Shown here: in pieces, positions 46,869 to 58,500 of the stretch
Position numbering within the stretch: position 1 is the first letter of the stretch
How the letters are laid out: the number at the start of each line of letters is the position of its first letter
Assembly: GCF_010731675.1 (NCBI RefSeq)
Contig: NZ_AP022584.1
Coordinates: 5,332,001-5,396,000, forward strand
DNA: 64,000 nucleotides
Source: Mycobacterium marseillense
Lineage (GTDB): Bacteria; Actinomycetota; Actinomycetes; Mycobacteriales; Mycobacteriaceae
Direction of reading: 5' to 3'
Program-made: the position numbers and the translations under genes
The notes under the pieces: generated by a model
What the model saw: the letters and a program-made list of their open reading frames with translations, nothing else
Told to the model about the DNA's origin: nothing
The model's database searches: none

Positions 46869-47714
46869 CTAGCGAGAACCGATGTAGGCAAGCAACTGCG
46901 GGTGCTGCTGCGCGATCGCGCGCAGCCGCAGATCGCTGTCGAGACCGTGCAGGTAGTCGGCGGTGCCCGGGTCCGCGGGAAAGAACGACTCGATGATGAG
47001 GCTTTCCACGGAGATGTCGAGCGGACTGCCAAAGGTTGCGATGGTGCTGACGAATCGGAGCTCGGCGTCGTCCAGCGTGAGCATCCGAAACGGCACGTAT
47101 AGCTCGCCGGTCGCCTCGCCGCGGTCGGCTCCCGCGGGCGCCGGATAACTCGAGAGTTCCTCGTAAAGACGGCGGATGTCGGGTGCCGCGGTGCCCTGCG
47201 CGTGCCGGCGGACCCGGCCCAGGATGGCCGCGTGCACCTCGGCCCGGTTGAGCAATCGCTGCGCCAGTCCCCGCGGGTGCAGACACAATTTCATGACGTT
47301 GATCGGCGGGCGCAGCAGCTCCGGGTCGACCCCTTCGGCGAGCACGACGCACCCCACGTTCCCCGCTATCAGGTTCCAGCAGGCATCGGTGACGATGGCC
47401 GGGTACGGGGCGTGGCCGGCCAATACCGAGTCGACGGCCGCCTTTACCGGCCGCATGCTTTCGGCATCCAAGGTGTGCTCGCCGAACATGGGCGCGTAGC
47501 CGCCGTCGAGCAGCAGTCGGTTGCGCGCGGCCAGTGGGAGATCGAGGGACTCGCCGATGCGCAGCAACAGCGCACGGCTGGGGTTGGCTCTGCCGGTCTC
47601 GACAAAACTGAGATGGCGGGGCGAGACATCCACCCGATGGGCGAGTTCCATCTGGCTCAATCGCCGACGGGTGCGCCACTCGCGCACCGCCGTTCCCGCT
47701 ATGTCCCCAGGCAT
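46869..47714 (-). CDS. XRE-family regulator with MmyB-like ligand-binding domain
   Basis: A 281-residue regulator. Residues ~8-62 form a helix-turn-helix (RRRLSQMELAHRVDVSPRHL is its core). Residues ~95-270 match the MmyB-like PAS-type domain (VLAGHAPYPAIVTDACWNLI, then PPINVMKLCLHPRGLAQR), which in relatives binds fatty-acid-like ligands. It precedes the Rieske gene on the same strand and is divergent from a small membrane-protein gene. The shared upstream region contains an array of ACCTA/TAGGT half-sites, which suggests autoregulation. Confidence 0.88.
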   Translation of the reverse strand: MPGDIAGTAVREWRTRRRLSQMELAHRVDVSPRHLSFVETGRANPSRALLLRIGESLDLPLAARNRLLLDGGYAPMFGEHTLDAESMRPVKAAVDSVLAGHAPYPAIVTDACWNLIAGNVGCVVLAEGVDPELLRPPINVMKLCLHPRGLAQRLLNRAEVHAAILGRVRRHAQGTAAPDIRRLYEELSSYPAPAGADRGEATGELYVPFRMLTLDDAELRFVSTIATFGSPLDISVESLIIESFFPADPGTADYLHGLDSDLRLRAIAQQHPQLLAYIGSR

Positions 47715-47721
47715 CTTCGGA

Positions 47722-47780
47722 ACCTAACGCCGTTGCGTAGACCTAAACCACTACCTGGAAGGTAATCGACGTACTTACCT
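47722..47780. promoter_or_regulatory. Array of ACCTA/TAGGT-type half-sites upstream of the XRE gene
   Basis: Within 59 bp there are ACCTAA (47722-47727), ACCTAA (47741-47746), TACCT (47752-47756), AGGTAA (47760-47765) and TTACCT (47775-47780). They form TACCT-N3-AGGTA and AGGTAA-N9-TTACCT inverted repeats. They lie between the divergent XRE and membrane-protein genes and are the obvious operator for the XRE protein. Confidence 0.6.
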
Positions 47781-47800
47781 GGGCGGCGAAGACTGCAATC

Positions 47801-48241
47801 ATGACCATCACATCGAAACCAGCCTCACCGCCGCAGCCCGCGGGCCTGCGCCGCGCATTCGCCGCGGCCGCCGTCGGCCGGATCCTGTTGGGCGCCACCG
47901 CGTTTGCCTACCCGGCATCCCAGACCCGCATGAACGGGGTCCCAGACCACCTGCTGTCCACCGAGCTCAAGTACTTGATCCGCATTTTCGGTGCGCGCGC
48001 CCTGGCCCTGGGCGTGGGTTATCTCAGCAGTGACGAGCCCAACCGCCGGCGGTGGCAATACATCGGCCTGATGGTCGACACGCTGGACAACGTCAACGCC
48101 CTGATGGAGCTGAGACGTCTCCGGCGCGGCGATCCCAGGGTGCGCTCCCTGCTGAGCCTCATGGCGGTCACCGGCCCGTATGCGGTGTTGGGTGCCGCGG
48201 GCGCGCTGCAGCGCCGATGTGGCACTGTGACACACCTGTGA
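47801..48241 (+). CDS. Small membrane protein (DUF4267-like)
   Basis: A 146-residue protein with three or four hydrophobic stretches: FAAAAVGRILLGATAFAYPA, IFGARALALGVGYLS, possibly WQYIGLMVDTLDNVNAL, and LLSLMAVTGPYAVLGAAGAL. It probably spans the inner membrane. The arrangement resembles DUF4267-type proteins; no enzymatic motif is visible. ATG at 47801 lies 20 bases after the TTACCT half-site, so it may share control with the XRE gene. Confidence 0.72.
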   Translation: MTITSKPASPPQPAGLRRAFAAAAVGRILLGATAFAYPASQTRMNGVPDHLLSTELKYLIRIFGARALALGVGYLSSDEPNRRRWQYIGLMVDTLDNVNALMELRRLRRGDPRVRSLLSLMAVTGPYAVLGAAGALQRRCGTVTHL

Positions 48242-48290
48242 CCAGTGTGATCAATGTGTCATATGGGGTTTGTGTCGTACCCTGTGGCTT

Positions 48291-49010
48291 GTGTCATCGG
48301 TTTCGCGGCGCGACCTGTTCAAATACGCGGTGGCGCCGGCCCTCGTGGGTCTGGGCGTTGCGGGTACGTCGTTGCGCGCCGCGCCGGCCTCGGCGTCACT
48401 AGGCACCCTGCTCGACTATGCGGCCGGGGTCATTCCGGCCAGCCAGATCCGGGCCGCGGGCGCCGTGGGATCGATCCGGTACGTCTCGGACCGGCGGCCC
48501 GGCGGCAAGTGGATGCTGGGCAAGCCGATCCAGGTCGCCGAGGCGCGCGACCTCCACAGCAACGGACTCAAGATCGTCTCCTGCTACCAGTACGGCAAGG
48601 GGAACACCGCGGACTGGCTCGGTGGCGCCAACGCCGGCCTGCAGCACGCGCAGCGCGGCATGCAGCTCCACGCCGCGGCCGGCGGCCCCGCCGCCGCGCC
48701 CATCTATGCGTCGATCGACGACGACCCCTCCTACGAGCAGTACAAGAGCCAGATAGCGCCGTACCTGCGGTCGTGGGAGTCCGTCATCGGTCATCAGCGC
48801 ACAGGCGTGTACGCCAATTCGAAGACCATCGACTGGGCGCTGCACGACGGTTTGGGCTCCTACTTCTGGCAGCACAACTGGGGCTCACCCAAGGGATACG
48901 CGCATCCGGCCGCCAACTTGCACCAGGTTGAAATCGACAAACGCAGCGTCGGCGGGGTCGGCGTGGACATCAACGAGATCCTCAAACCCCAATTCGGGCA
49001 GTGGGCCTAG
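48291..49010 (+). CDS. Tat-exported DUF1906 glycoside-hydrolase-like protein (Rv2525c-like)
   Basis: A 239-residue protein starting at GTG, with a twin-arginine signal SRRDLFKYAVAPALVGLGVA and an Ala-x-Ala cleavage region APASAS. The mature part is the DUF1906 barrel: GTLLDYAAGVIPASQIRAAG, GLKIVSCYQYGKGNTADWLGG and the conserved acidic IYASIDDDPSYEQY. It closely matches M. tuberculosis Rv2525c, a Tat substrate linked to the cell envelope and encoded next to fas. It lies 550 bp upstream of fas in the same orientation, as in M. tuberculosis. Confidence 0.93.
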   Translation: MSSVSRRDLFKYAVAPALVGLGVAGTSLRAAPASASLGTLLDYAAGVIPASQIRAAGAVGSIRYVSDRRPGGKWMLGKPIQVAEARDLHSNGLKIVSCYQYGKGNTADWLGGANAGLQHAQRGMQLHAAAGGPAAAPIYASIDDDPSYEQYKSQIAPYLRSWESVIGHQRTGVYANSKTIDWALHDGLGSYFWQHNWGSPKGYAHPAANLHQVEIDKRSVGGVGVDINEILKPQFGQWA

Positions 49011-49560
49011 CGGCCCACTTCGCCGTCCCGCCTGACCGGGCGCCGGACTCTTAGAAAGCCCAGCAAACACTCGTTCGCTCATTTCCGGGCCGGGCGGACG
49101 CGCGTACTCGGCGGACGGTGTCGCTTAAGTCGCCCGGACGGCGCTGCACGACCCAAAATTTTTATGTAACGATTCGATAACAAAACTGCTTTGATCTGCG
49201 CAGTTATAGCTACTCGACCGTAACCACCTGCATGCAGCAGGTTTGTGAATCGCGTGCGCGCCGCCGGTCAAACCGCGTGTTACCCACGACACGGTTACCC
49301 ATGCGTAGAACTCGCCAGTAACCGATCACCTCGCAAAACGGGGGTCGAATCTTATGACACTCTTAGTACAGCCGATGAAGTCCGTCGCACCGCCCAGCGC
49401 CATCCGGGCGGTCCGCCGACAACGCACCGGCCGCCGTTTCCCGGCTGTGATTCGACGCTGAACCACGCCGCATCGAGGAGCCCGGCGAGTGCCCACCCTC
49501 TGGTGGTGACCGCCCACACGAACCGATACGTAAAGACGCATACCAGGGGAGACAGAGAAG
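49011..49560. promoter_or_regulatory. 550-bp fas upstream region with GTAACC/GGTTAC half-sites
   Basis: No gene is seen. The left half holds an AT-rich stretch (~49150-49215). GTAACC-type half-sites occur at 49220-49225, 49279-49284 (as GTTACC), 49292-49298 and 49318-49324. The last two form an exact inverted repeat CGGTTAC-N19-GTAACCG. CTGCATGCAG (49228-49237) is a 10-bp palindrome. In mycobacteria fas is controlled by the TetR-type activator FasR binding upstream inverted repeats, so these are candidate FasR sites. A GGGAGACAGAGAAG ribosome-binding region precedes the GTG start. Confidence 0.55.
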
Positions 49561-52500
49561 GTGACGATTCACGAGCATGACCGGGTGTCCGCCGAGCGCG
49601 ACGGGCAGGGCCCGCAAGGGGGCAAGCACCAAGCCGACACCCATGCTCTTGTCGACCGCCTGACGGCCGGTGAGCCCTACGCCGTGGCCTTCGGTGGCCA
49701 GGGCAGCGCCTGGTTGGAGACGCTCGAAGAACTGGTTTCGTCGGCCGGCATCGAATCGGATCTGTCCGCACTGGTCGGTGAGGTGGAACTCCTCCTCGAG
49801 CCGGTGGCGAAAGAGCTGGTCGTGGTCCGTCCCATCGGCTTCGAGCCGCTGACGTGGGTCCGCGCGCTGGCCGCTGAGGACCCGATCCCCTCGAACAAGC
49901 ACCTGACCTCGGCCGCGGTCTCGATCCCGGGCGTGCTGCTCACCCAGATCGCGGCCGTGCGCGCGCTGGCGCGCCAGGGCATGGATCTGAGCGCGACGCC
50001 GCCGGTGGCCGTCGCCGGGCATTCCCAGGGCGTGCTCGCCGTCGAGGCGCTCAAGGGCGGAAGCGCCCGTGACGTCGAGCTGCTGGCGTTGGCCCAGCTG
50101 ATCGGTGCGGCCGGGACGCTGGTGGCTCGTCGGCGCGGAATCTCCGTGCTCGGCGACCGGCCGCCGATGGTGTCGGTCACCAACGCCGACCCCGAGCGCA
50201 TCAGCCAGCTGCTCGACGAGTTCGCCCAGGACGTGCGGACCGTGCTGCCGCCCGTGCTGTCCATCCGCAACGGCCGCCGGTCGGTCGTCATCACCGGCAC
50301 CCCCGAGCAGCTGTCCCGCTTCGAGCTGTATTGCCAGCAGATCTCGGAGAAGGAAGAGGCCGACCGGAAGAACAAGCTGCGCGGCGGCGACGTATTCTCG
50401 CCGGTGTTCGACCCGGTGCAGGTCGAGGTGGGCTTCCATACCCCCCGGCTGGCCGACGGCATCGACATCGTCGGCAACTGGGCCGAGAAGGTGGGCCTGG
50501 ACGTGGCCCTGGCCCGCGAACTGACCGAATCCATTCTGGTGCGCCCGGTCGACTGGGTGCAGGAAATCACCCGCGTCAACGACGCCGGCGCCCGGTGGAT
50601 CCTCGATCTGGGCCCCGGCGACATCCTGACCCGGCTGACCGCGCCGGTGATCCGCGGCCTGGGGGTGGGCATCGTGCCCGCCGCGACCCGCGGCGGCCAG
50701 CGCAACCTCTTCACCGTCGGCGCCGTCCCCGAGGTGGCGCGGGCGTGGTCGAGCTACGCCCCGACGCTGGTGCGCCTGCCCGACGGCCGGGTCAAGCTGT
50801 CGACGAAGTTCACCCGCCTGACCGGCCGCTCGCCGATCCTGCTCGCGGGCATGACCCCGACCACGGTCGACGCCAAGATCGTGGCCGCTGCCGCCAACGC
50901 CGGCCACTGGGCCGAGCTGGCCGGCGGCGGGCAGGTCACCGAGGAGATCTTCGCCGATCGGATCGAGGAGCTCTCCGGGCTGCTCGAGGACGGTCGCACC
51001 TACCAGTTCAACGCGCTATTCCTGGACCCCTACCTGTGGAAGCTGCAGGTCGGCGGCAAGCGGTTGGTGCAAAAGGCGCGCCAGTCCGGCGCGGCCATCG
51101 ACGGTCTGGTCATCAGCGCCGGCATCCCCGAGCTGGAGGAAGCCGTCGAGCTGATCGAGGAGCTGGGCGACGTCGGCATCAGCCACGTCGTCTTCAAGCC
51201 CGGCACCGTCGAGCAGATCCGCTCGGTCATCCGCATCGCCACCGAGGTGTCCACCAAACCGGTGATCGCGCACATCGAGGGCGGCCGCGCCGGCGGCCAC
51301 CACTCCTGGGAAGACCTCGACGACCTGCTGCTGGCGACCTACTCGGAACTGCGGTCGCGCTCCAACATCACCGTCTGCGTCGGCGGCGGTATCGGCACGC
51401 CCGAGCGGGCGGCCGACTACCTGTCCGGGCGCTGGGCGCAGGCCTACGGTTTCCCGCTGATGCCGATCGACGGCATCCTGGTCGGCACGGCGGCCATGGC
51501 GGCCAAGGAGGCCACCACCTCGCCGTCGGTCAAGCGGATGCTCGTCGAAACGCAGGGCACCGACCAGTGGATCGGCGCCGGAAAAGCCTCCGGTGGCATG
51601 GCATCCAGCCGCAGCCAGCTCGGTGCGGACATCCACGAGATCGACAACAGCGCGTCGCGCTGCGGACGGCTGCTCGACGAGGTCGCCGGTGACGCCGACG
51701 CCGTCGCCGAACGCCGCGACGAGATCATCGCGGCGATGGCCACCACCGCCAAGCCGTACTTCGGCGACGCCGGCGAGATGACCTACCTGCAGTGGCTGCG
51801 GCGCTACGTCGAGCTGGCCATCGGCGACGGCGACTCCACCGCCGACACCGCCGCCCCGGGCAGCCCCTGGCTGGCCGACACGTGGCGCGACCGGTTCCAG
51901 CAGATGCTGCAGCGAGCCGAAGCGCGTTTGCACCCACAGGATTTCGGCCCCATCGAGACGCTCTACAACGACGAGGGCCTGCTGGAGAACCCCGAGGCGG
52001 CGATCGATCTGCTGCTCGACCGCTACCCCGACGCCGAGACCGTCCAACTGCACCCGGCCGACGTGCCGTTCTTCGTCACCCTGTGCAAGATGGTGGGCAA
52101 GCCGGTCAACTTCGTGCCGGTCATCGACAAGGATGTGCGGCGCTGGTGGCGCAGTGACTCGCTGTGGCAGGCTCACGACGCCCGCTACGACGCCGACCAG
52201 GTGTGCATCATCCCGGGCACCGCGGCCGTCGCGGGGATCACCCGAATGGACGAACCCGTCGGCGAACTGCTGGACCGCTTCGAGCAGGCCGCCGTCGACG
52301 AGGCGCTGGCCGCAGGAATCGAGCCGACGGCCGTCACGTCGCGCCGCACCGGCCGCGCGGATGTATCCGGACCGCTGGCCGTGGTGCTGGACGCCCCCGA
52401 CGTGCAGTGGGCCGGCCGCACCGCGATCAACCCCGTCCATCGGATCGCCGACCCCTCCGAGTGGCTGGTGCACGGAGACTCTGATGGACCCGAGAGCCGC

Positions 52501-55500
52501 CGCGCCACGCATTCGTCCACCGGCGCGCGCCTTCAGGTCGAGGACGACCGGGTTGTGCTGAGCGTCCCGGTGTCGGGGGTCTGGGTCGAGATCCCATTCA
52601 CCTTGCCGCCCAACACCGTTGACGGCGCGACGCCCGTGGTCTCCACCGACGACGCCGCCACGGCCATGCGTGCGGTGCTGGCGATCGCCGCCGGCGTCGA
52701 CGGACCGGAATTCATGCCCCCGGTCACCGATGGGACAGCCACCGTCACGGTGGACTGGGACCCCGAGCGCGTCGCCGACCACACGGGGGTCACGGCCACC
52801 TTCGGGGAACCGTTGGCGCCCAGCCTCACCACCGTGCCCGACGCGCTGGTCGGCCCGTGCTGGCCCGCGGTCTTTTCCGCGATCGGCTCGGCGGTCACCG
52901 ACGCCGGCGTCCCGGTCGTGGAGGGCCTGCTGAGCCTGGTGCATCTCGACCACGCCGCGCACATGGTTGGCGAGCTGCCGAAGGACCCGGCCCAATTGAC
53001 CATCACCGCAACGGCTTTGGCGGCCGACGACACCGATATGGGGCGTGTCGTTCCCGTCACGGTCACCATCGCCGGCGCCGACGGTGAGGCGATCGCGACC
53101 CTCGACGAGCGCTTTGCGATCCTCGGGCGCACCGGCGCGGCCGAGCTGACCGACCCGGTGCGTGCCGGCGGCGCGGTCTCCGAAAACGCCACCGACACTC
53201 CGCGTCGGCGCCGCCGTGACGTCACGATCACCGCGCCCGTCGACATGCGCCCGTTCGCGGTGGTGTCCGGCGATCACAACCCCATCCACACCGACCGGGC
53301 CGCCGCCCTGCTGGCCGGCCTGGAATCGCCCATCGTGCACGGCATGTGGCTGTCGGCCGCTGCCCAGCACGCGGTGACCGCCACCGACGGTCAGGCCCGC
53401 CCGCCGGCGCGGCTGATCGGCTGGACCGCCCGCTTCCTGGGCATGGTGCGTCCCGGCGACGAGGTCTCCTTCCGCGTCGACCGCGTCGGGATCGACCAGG
53501 GTGCAGAGGTTTTGGAAGTCGCAGCCCGCATCGGATCGGATCTGGTGATGTCGGCGACCGCGCGCCTGGCCTCCCCGCACACCGTCTATGCGTTCCCCGG
53601 CCAGGGTATTCAGCACAAGGGCATGGGCATGGACGTCCGGGCCCGGTCCAAGGCCGCCCGCAAGGTGTGGGACAAGGCGGACAAGTTCACCCGCGACACG
53701 CTGGGCTTCTCGGTGCTGCACGTGGTGCGCGACAACCCGACAAGCATCATCGCCAGCGGTGTGCCCTACAACCACCCCGAGGGCGTGCTGTACCTGACGC
53801 AGTTCACCCAGGTCGCGATGGCCACCGTGGCGGCGGCGCAGGTCGCCGAGATGCGCGAGCAGGGCGCCTTCGTCGAAGACGCGATCGCCTGCGGGCACTC
53901 CGTCGGCGAGTACACCGCGCTGGCCTGCGTGACGGGCATCTACGAGCTGGAAGCGTTGCTGGAGACGGTGTTCCACCGCGGATCGAAGATGCACGACATC
54001 GTGCCCCGCGACGAGCTGGGCCGGTCCAACTACCGGCTGGCGGCGATTCGGCCGTCGCAGATCGACCTCCCGGATGACGAGGTCCCGGGGTTCGTTGCCG
54101 ATATTGCGGCGAATACAGGTGAGTTCCTTGAGATCGTCAACTTCAACCTGCGCGGGTCGCAGTATGCGATCGCCGGCACCGTCCGCGGACTCGAGGCGCT
54201 GGAAGCCGAGGTGGAGCGGCGTCGCGAGATCACCGGCGGCAAGCGCTCGTTCATCCTGGTGCCGGGCATCGACGTGCCCTTCCACTCGCGGGTGCTGCGG
54301 GTGGGTGTCGCGGAGTTCCGGCGCTCGCTCGACCGGGTCATGCCGCGCGACAAGGATCCCGACGTCATCATCGGGCGCTACATCCCCAACCTGGTGCCCC
54401 GCCCGTTCACCCTGGACCGCGACTTCATCCAGGAGATCCGCGACCTGGTGCCGGCCGAGCCGCTCGACCCGATCCTCGCCGACTACGACACCTGGCTTGC
54501 CGAGCGTCGCATCGAGATGGCGCGCACCGTCTTGATCGAGCTGCTGGCCTGGCAGTTCGCCAGCCCGGTGCGCTGGATCGAGACCCAGGATCTGCTGTTC
54601 ACCGAGGAGGCCGCCGGCGGTCTGGGTGTGGAGCGGTTCGTCGAGATCGGTGTGAAGTCCGCGCCGACGGTGGCGGGGCTGGCGACCAATACGCTCAAGC
54701 TGCCCGAATATGCCCACAGCACAGTCGAAGTGCTCAACGCCGAGCGCGACGCCGCGGTGCTGTTCGCGACCGACACCGATCCCGAGCCGGAGCCCGAGGT
54801 TGAAGAACCGGTCGAAGCGCCGGAGGCATCCGGCGCGCCGGTGGAGGCCGCCCCGGCCGCCCCCGCGCCGGCAGCCGCCCCGTCAGGCCCGCGCCCCGAC
54901 GACATCGGATTCGACGCGGCCGACGCGACGTTGGCGTTGATCGCGCTGTCGGCCAAGATGCGCATCGACCAGATCGAGGAGCTGGATTCCATCGAATCCA
55001 TCACCGACGGCGCGTCGTCGCGACGCAACCAGCTGCTGGTGGACCTGGGTTCGGAGTTGAACCTCGGCGCCATCGACGGCGCCGCCGAAGCCGACCTGGC
55101 CGGCTTGCGCGCCCAGGTGACCAAGCTGGCACGCACCTACAAGCCTTACGGCCCAGTGCTTTCCGACGCGATCAACGACCAGCTGCGCACGGTGCTGGGG
55201 CCGTCGGGCAAGCGGCCCGCCGCCATCGCCGACCGGGTCAAGAAGACCTGGGAGCTGGGCGAGGGTTGGGCCAAACACGTCACGGTCGAGGTCGCGCTGG
55301 GCACCCGCGAGGGCACCAGTGTTCGTGGCGGTGCCATGGGGCACCTGCACGAGGGCGCCTTGGCCGACGCCGCCGCCGTCGACAAAGCCATCGATGCCGC
55401 CGTCGCTTCCGTCGCCGCGCGCCGCGGCATCGCGGTGGCGCTGCCGTCTTCGGGTGGCGGCAGCGGAGGTGCCACCATCGACGCGGCCGCGTTGGGCGAA

Positions 55501-58500
55501 TTCACCGCCCAGATCACCGGCCGCGACGGCGTGCTGGCATCGGCGGCCCGCCTGGTGCTGAACCAGCTGGGCCTCGACGACCCGGTCAGCGCCTCGCCCG
55601 CGGCCACCGACGCCGAGCTCATCGATCTGGTGACGACCGAACTCGGCGCGGACTGGCCACGTCTGGTCGCGCCGGTGTTCGAGCCGAAGAAGGCCGTGCT
55701 GTTCGACGACCGCTGGGCCAGCGCCCGCGAAGACCTGGTCAAGCTGTGGCTGACCGACGAGGGCGACATCGACGCCCGGTGGGTGAGCCTGTCCGAAAGG
55801 TTCGAGGGCGCAGGCCATGTCGTGGCCACCCAGGCCACCTGGTGGCAGGGCAAGTCCCTGTCCGCGGGCCGCCAGATCCACGCATCGCTGTTCGGCCGGA
55901 TCGCGGCCGGCGCCGAGAATCCGGACCCAGGCCCCTACGCAAACGAGGTCGCCGTGGTGACGGGTGCCTCCAAGGGCTCGATCGCGGCATCGGTGGTCGC
56001 GCGGCTGCTCGACGGCGGCGCCACCGTCATCGCGACGACGTCGAAGCTCGACGACGAGCGGCTGGCGTTCTACCGCGGCCTGTATCGCGACCACGCTCGT
56101 TACGGCGCCGCACTGTGGGTGGTCGCGGCCAACATGGCGTCTTACTCCGACATCGACGCCCTGGTCGAGTGGGTCGGCACCGAGCAGACCGAAAGCCTTG
56201 GGCCGCAGTCGATTCACATCAAGGATGCGCAGACCCCGACGTTGCTGTTCCCGTTCGCCGCACCGCGCGTCGTCGGTGACCTGTCGGAGGCCGGCTCCCG
56301 CTCCGAGATGGAGATGAAGGTGCTGCTGTGGGCCGTGCAGCGGTTGATCGGCGGGCTGTCGAAGATCGGCGCCGAGCGTGACATCGCGTCGCGGCTGCAC
56401 GTCGTGCTGCCCGGCTCGCCTAACCGTGGAATGTTCGGCGGTGACGGCGCCTACGGTGAAGCCAAGTCGGCGCTGGACGCGTTGGTGAGCCGTTGGCACG
56501 CCGAATCCTCCTGGGCGACAAGGGTCAGCCTGGCGCACGCGCTGATCGGCTGGACCCGCGGCACCGGGCTGATGGGCCACAACGACGCCATCGTCGACGC
56601 GGTCGAGGAGGCCGGTGTCACCACCTACTCGACCGACGAGATGGCGGCAATGCTGTTGGCGCTGTGCGACATCGAGTCGAAGGTGGCGGCCGCCGGTGCG
56701 CCGATCAAGGCCGACCTGACCGGTGGGCTCGGTGAGGCCAACCTCGACATGGCCGAGCTGGCCGCCAAGGCCCGCGAGCAATCCGCCTCGGCTGAGGACG
56801 ACGACCCCGACGCGCTCGAGGCCGAGGGCAGCATCGCCGCGCTGCCGTCGCCGCCGCGCGGCTTCAGCCCGGCACCGGCCCCCGACTGGGCCGATCTCGA
56901 CGTCGACCTGAACGACCTGGTGGTGATCGTCGGCGGCGCCGAGCTCGGGCCGTACGGTTCGTCGCGGACCCGCTTCGAGATGGAGGTGGCCGGGGAGCTG
57001 TCGGCGGCCGGAGTGCTCGAGCTGGCCTGGACCACCGGACTGGTCAAGTGGGAAGACGATCCCCAACCCGGTTGGTACGACACCGAATCCGGCGACCTGG
57101 TCGACGAATCGGAGCTGGTCGACCGCTACCACGACGCCGTGGTCGAGCGGTGCGGTATCCGCGAATTCGTCGACGACGGTGCGATCGATCCCGATCACGC
57201 CTCACCGCTGCTCGTCAGCGTGTTCCTCGACAAGGACTTCTCGTTCGTGGTGTCCAGCGAGGCCGACGCGCGTGCGTTCGTCGAGTTCGATCCCGAGCAC
57301 ACCGTGGCCCGGCCGGTGCCGGACTCCAGCGACTGGGAGGTGATCCGCAAGGCGGGCACCGAGATCCGGGTTCCGCGGAAGACCAAGCTGTCCCGGACCG
57401 TCGGCGCGCAGATCCCCACCGGGTTCGATCCGACGGTGTGGGGCATCACCCCGGACATGGCCAATTCCATTGACCGGGTGGCGCTGTGGAACATCGTGGC
57501 GACCGTGGATGCGTTCCTGTCCTCGGGCTTCACCCCGACCGAGCTCCTGCGCTGGGTGCACCCGAGCCTGGTGGCCTCCACGCAGGGCACCGGCATGGGC
57601 GGCATGACATCGATGCAGACCATGTATCACGGCAACCTGCTGGGCCGGGCCAAGCCGAACGACATCCTGCAGGAGGTGCTGCCGAATGTTGTTGCGGCCC
57701 ATGTCATGCAGTCCTATGTCGGCGGCTACGGCGCGATGGTGCATCCGGTCGCGGCCTGTGCGACGGTCGCTGTGTCGGTCGAGGAGGGCGTGGACAAGAT
57801 CCGGCTCGGCAAGGCCGAATTCGTGGTCGCCGGCGGGTTCGACGACCTGACCCTGGAGGCCATCATCGGCTTCGGTGACATGGCGGCCACCGCCGACACC
57901 GAGATGATGCGGGCCAAGGGCATCAGCGATGCGAAGTTCTCGCGCGCCAACGACCGGCGTCGCCTCGGGTTCCTGGAAGCCCAGGGCGGCGGCACCATCC
58001 TGCTGGCCAATGGTGCGCTGGCGGCCAAGATGGGCCTGCCGGTGCTGGCCGTGGTCGGCTACGCGCAGAGCTTCGCCGACGGTATGCACACCTCGATCCC
58101 GGCGCCCGGTCTCGGTGGCCTCGGCGCCGGCCGCGGTGGCAGGGACTCGCAGCTGGCCCGCTCGCTGGCCAAGCTGGGTGTGGGGGCCGACGACATCGCG
58201 GTCGTGTCCAAGCACGACACCTCGACGCTGGCCAACGACCCCAACGAGACCGAGCTGCACGAGCGGCTGGCCGACTCGATGGGCCGATCGCCCGGCAACC
58301 CGCTGTTCGTGGTGAGCCAGAAGACCCTCACCGGTCACAGCAAGGGCGGCGCGGCGGCGTTCCAGCTGATGGGCCTGTGCCAGATGCTGCGTGACGGCGT
58401 CATCCCGCCCAACCGCAGCCTGGATTGCGTCGACGACGAGCTGGCCACCGCCGGTCACTTCGTCTGGGTGCGTGAGCCTTTGGACCTGCGCGGCAAGTTC

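Noticed and set aside
49245-49580. Plus-strand frame upstream of fas
   Set aside because: It runs across the fas promoter and into the fas start in another frame; composition is non-coding.
51016-54717. Very long open frame (1233 codons) antisense to fas
   Set aside because: Its His/Arg/Gly-rich composition is the usual mirror of high-GC codon bias in a real gene on the other strand; fas motifs run through the whole stretch.
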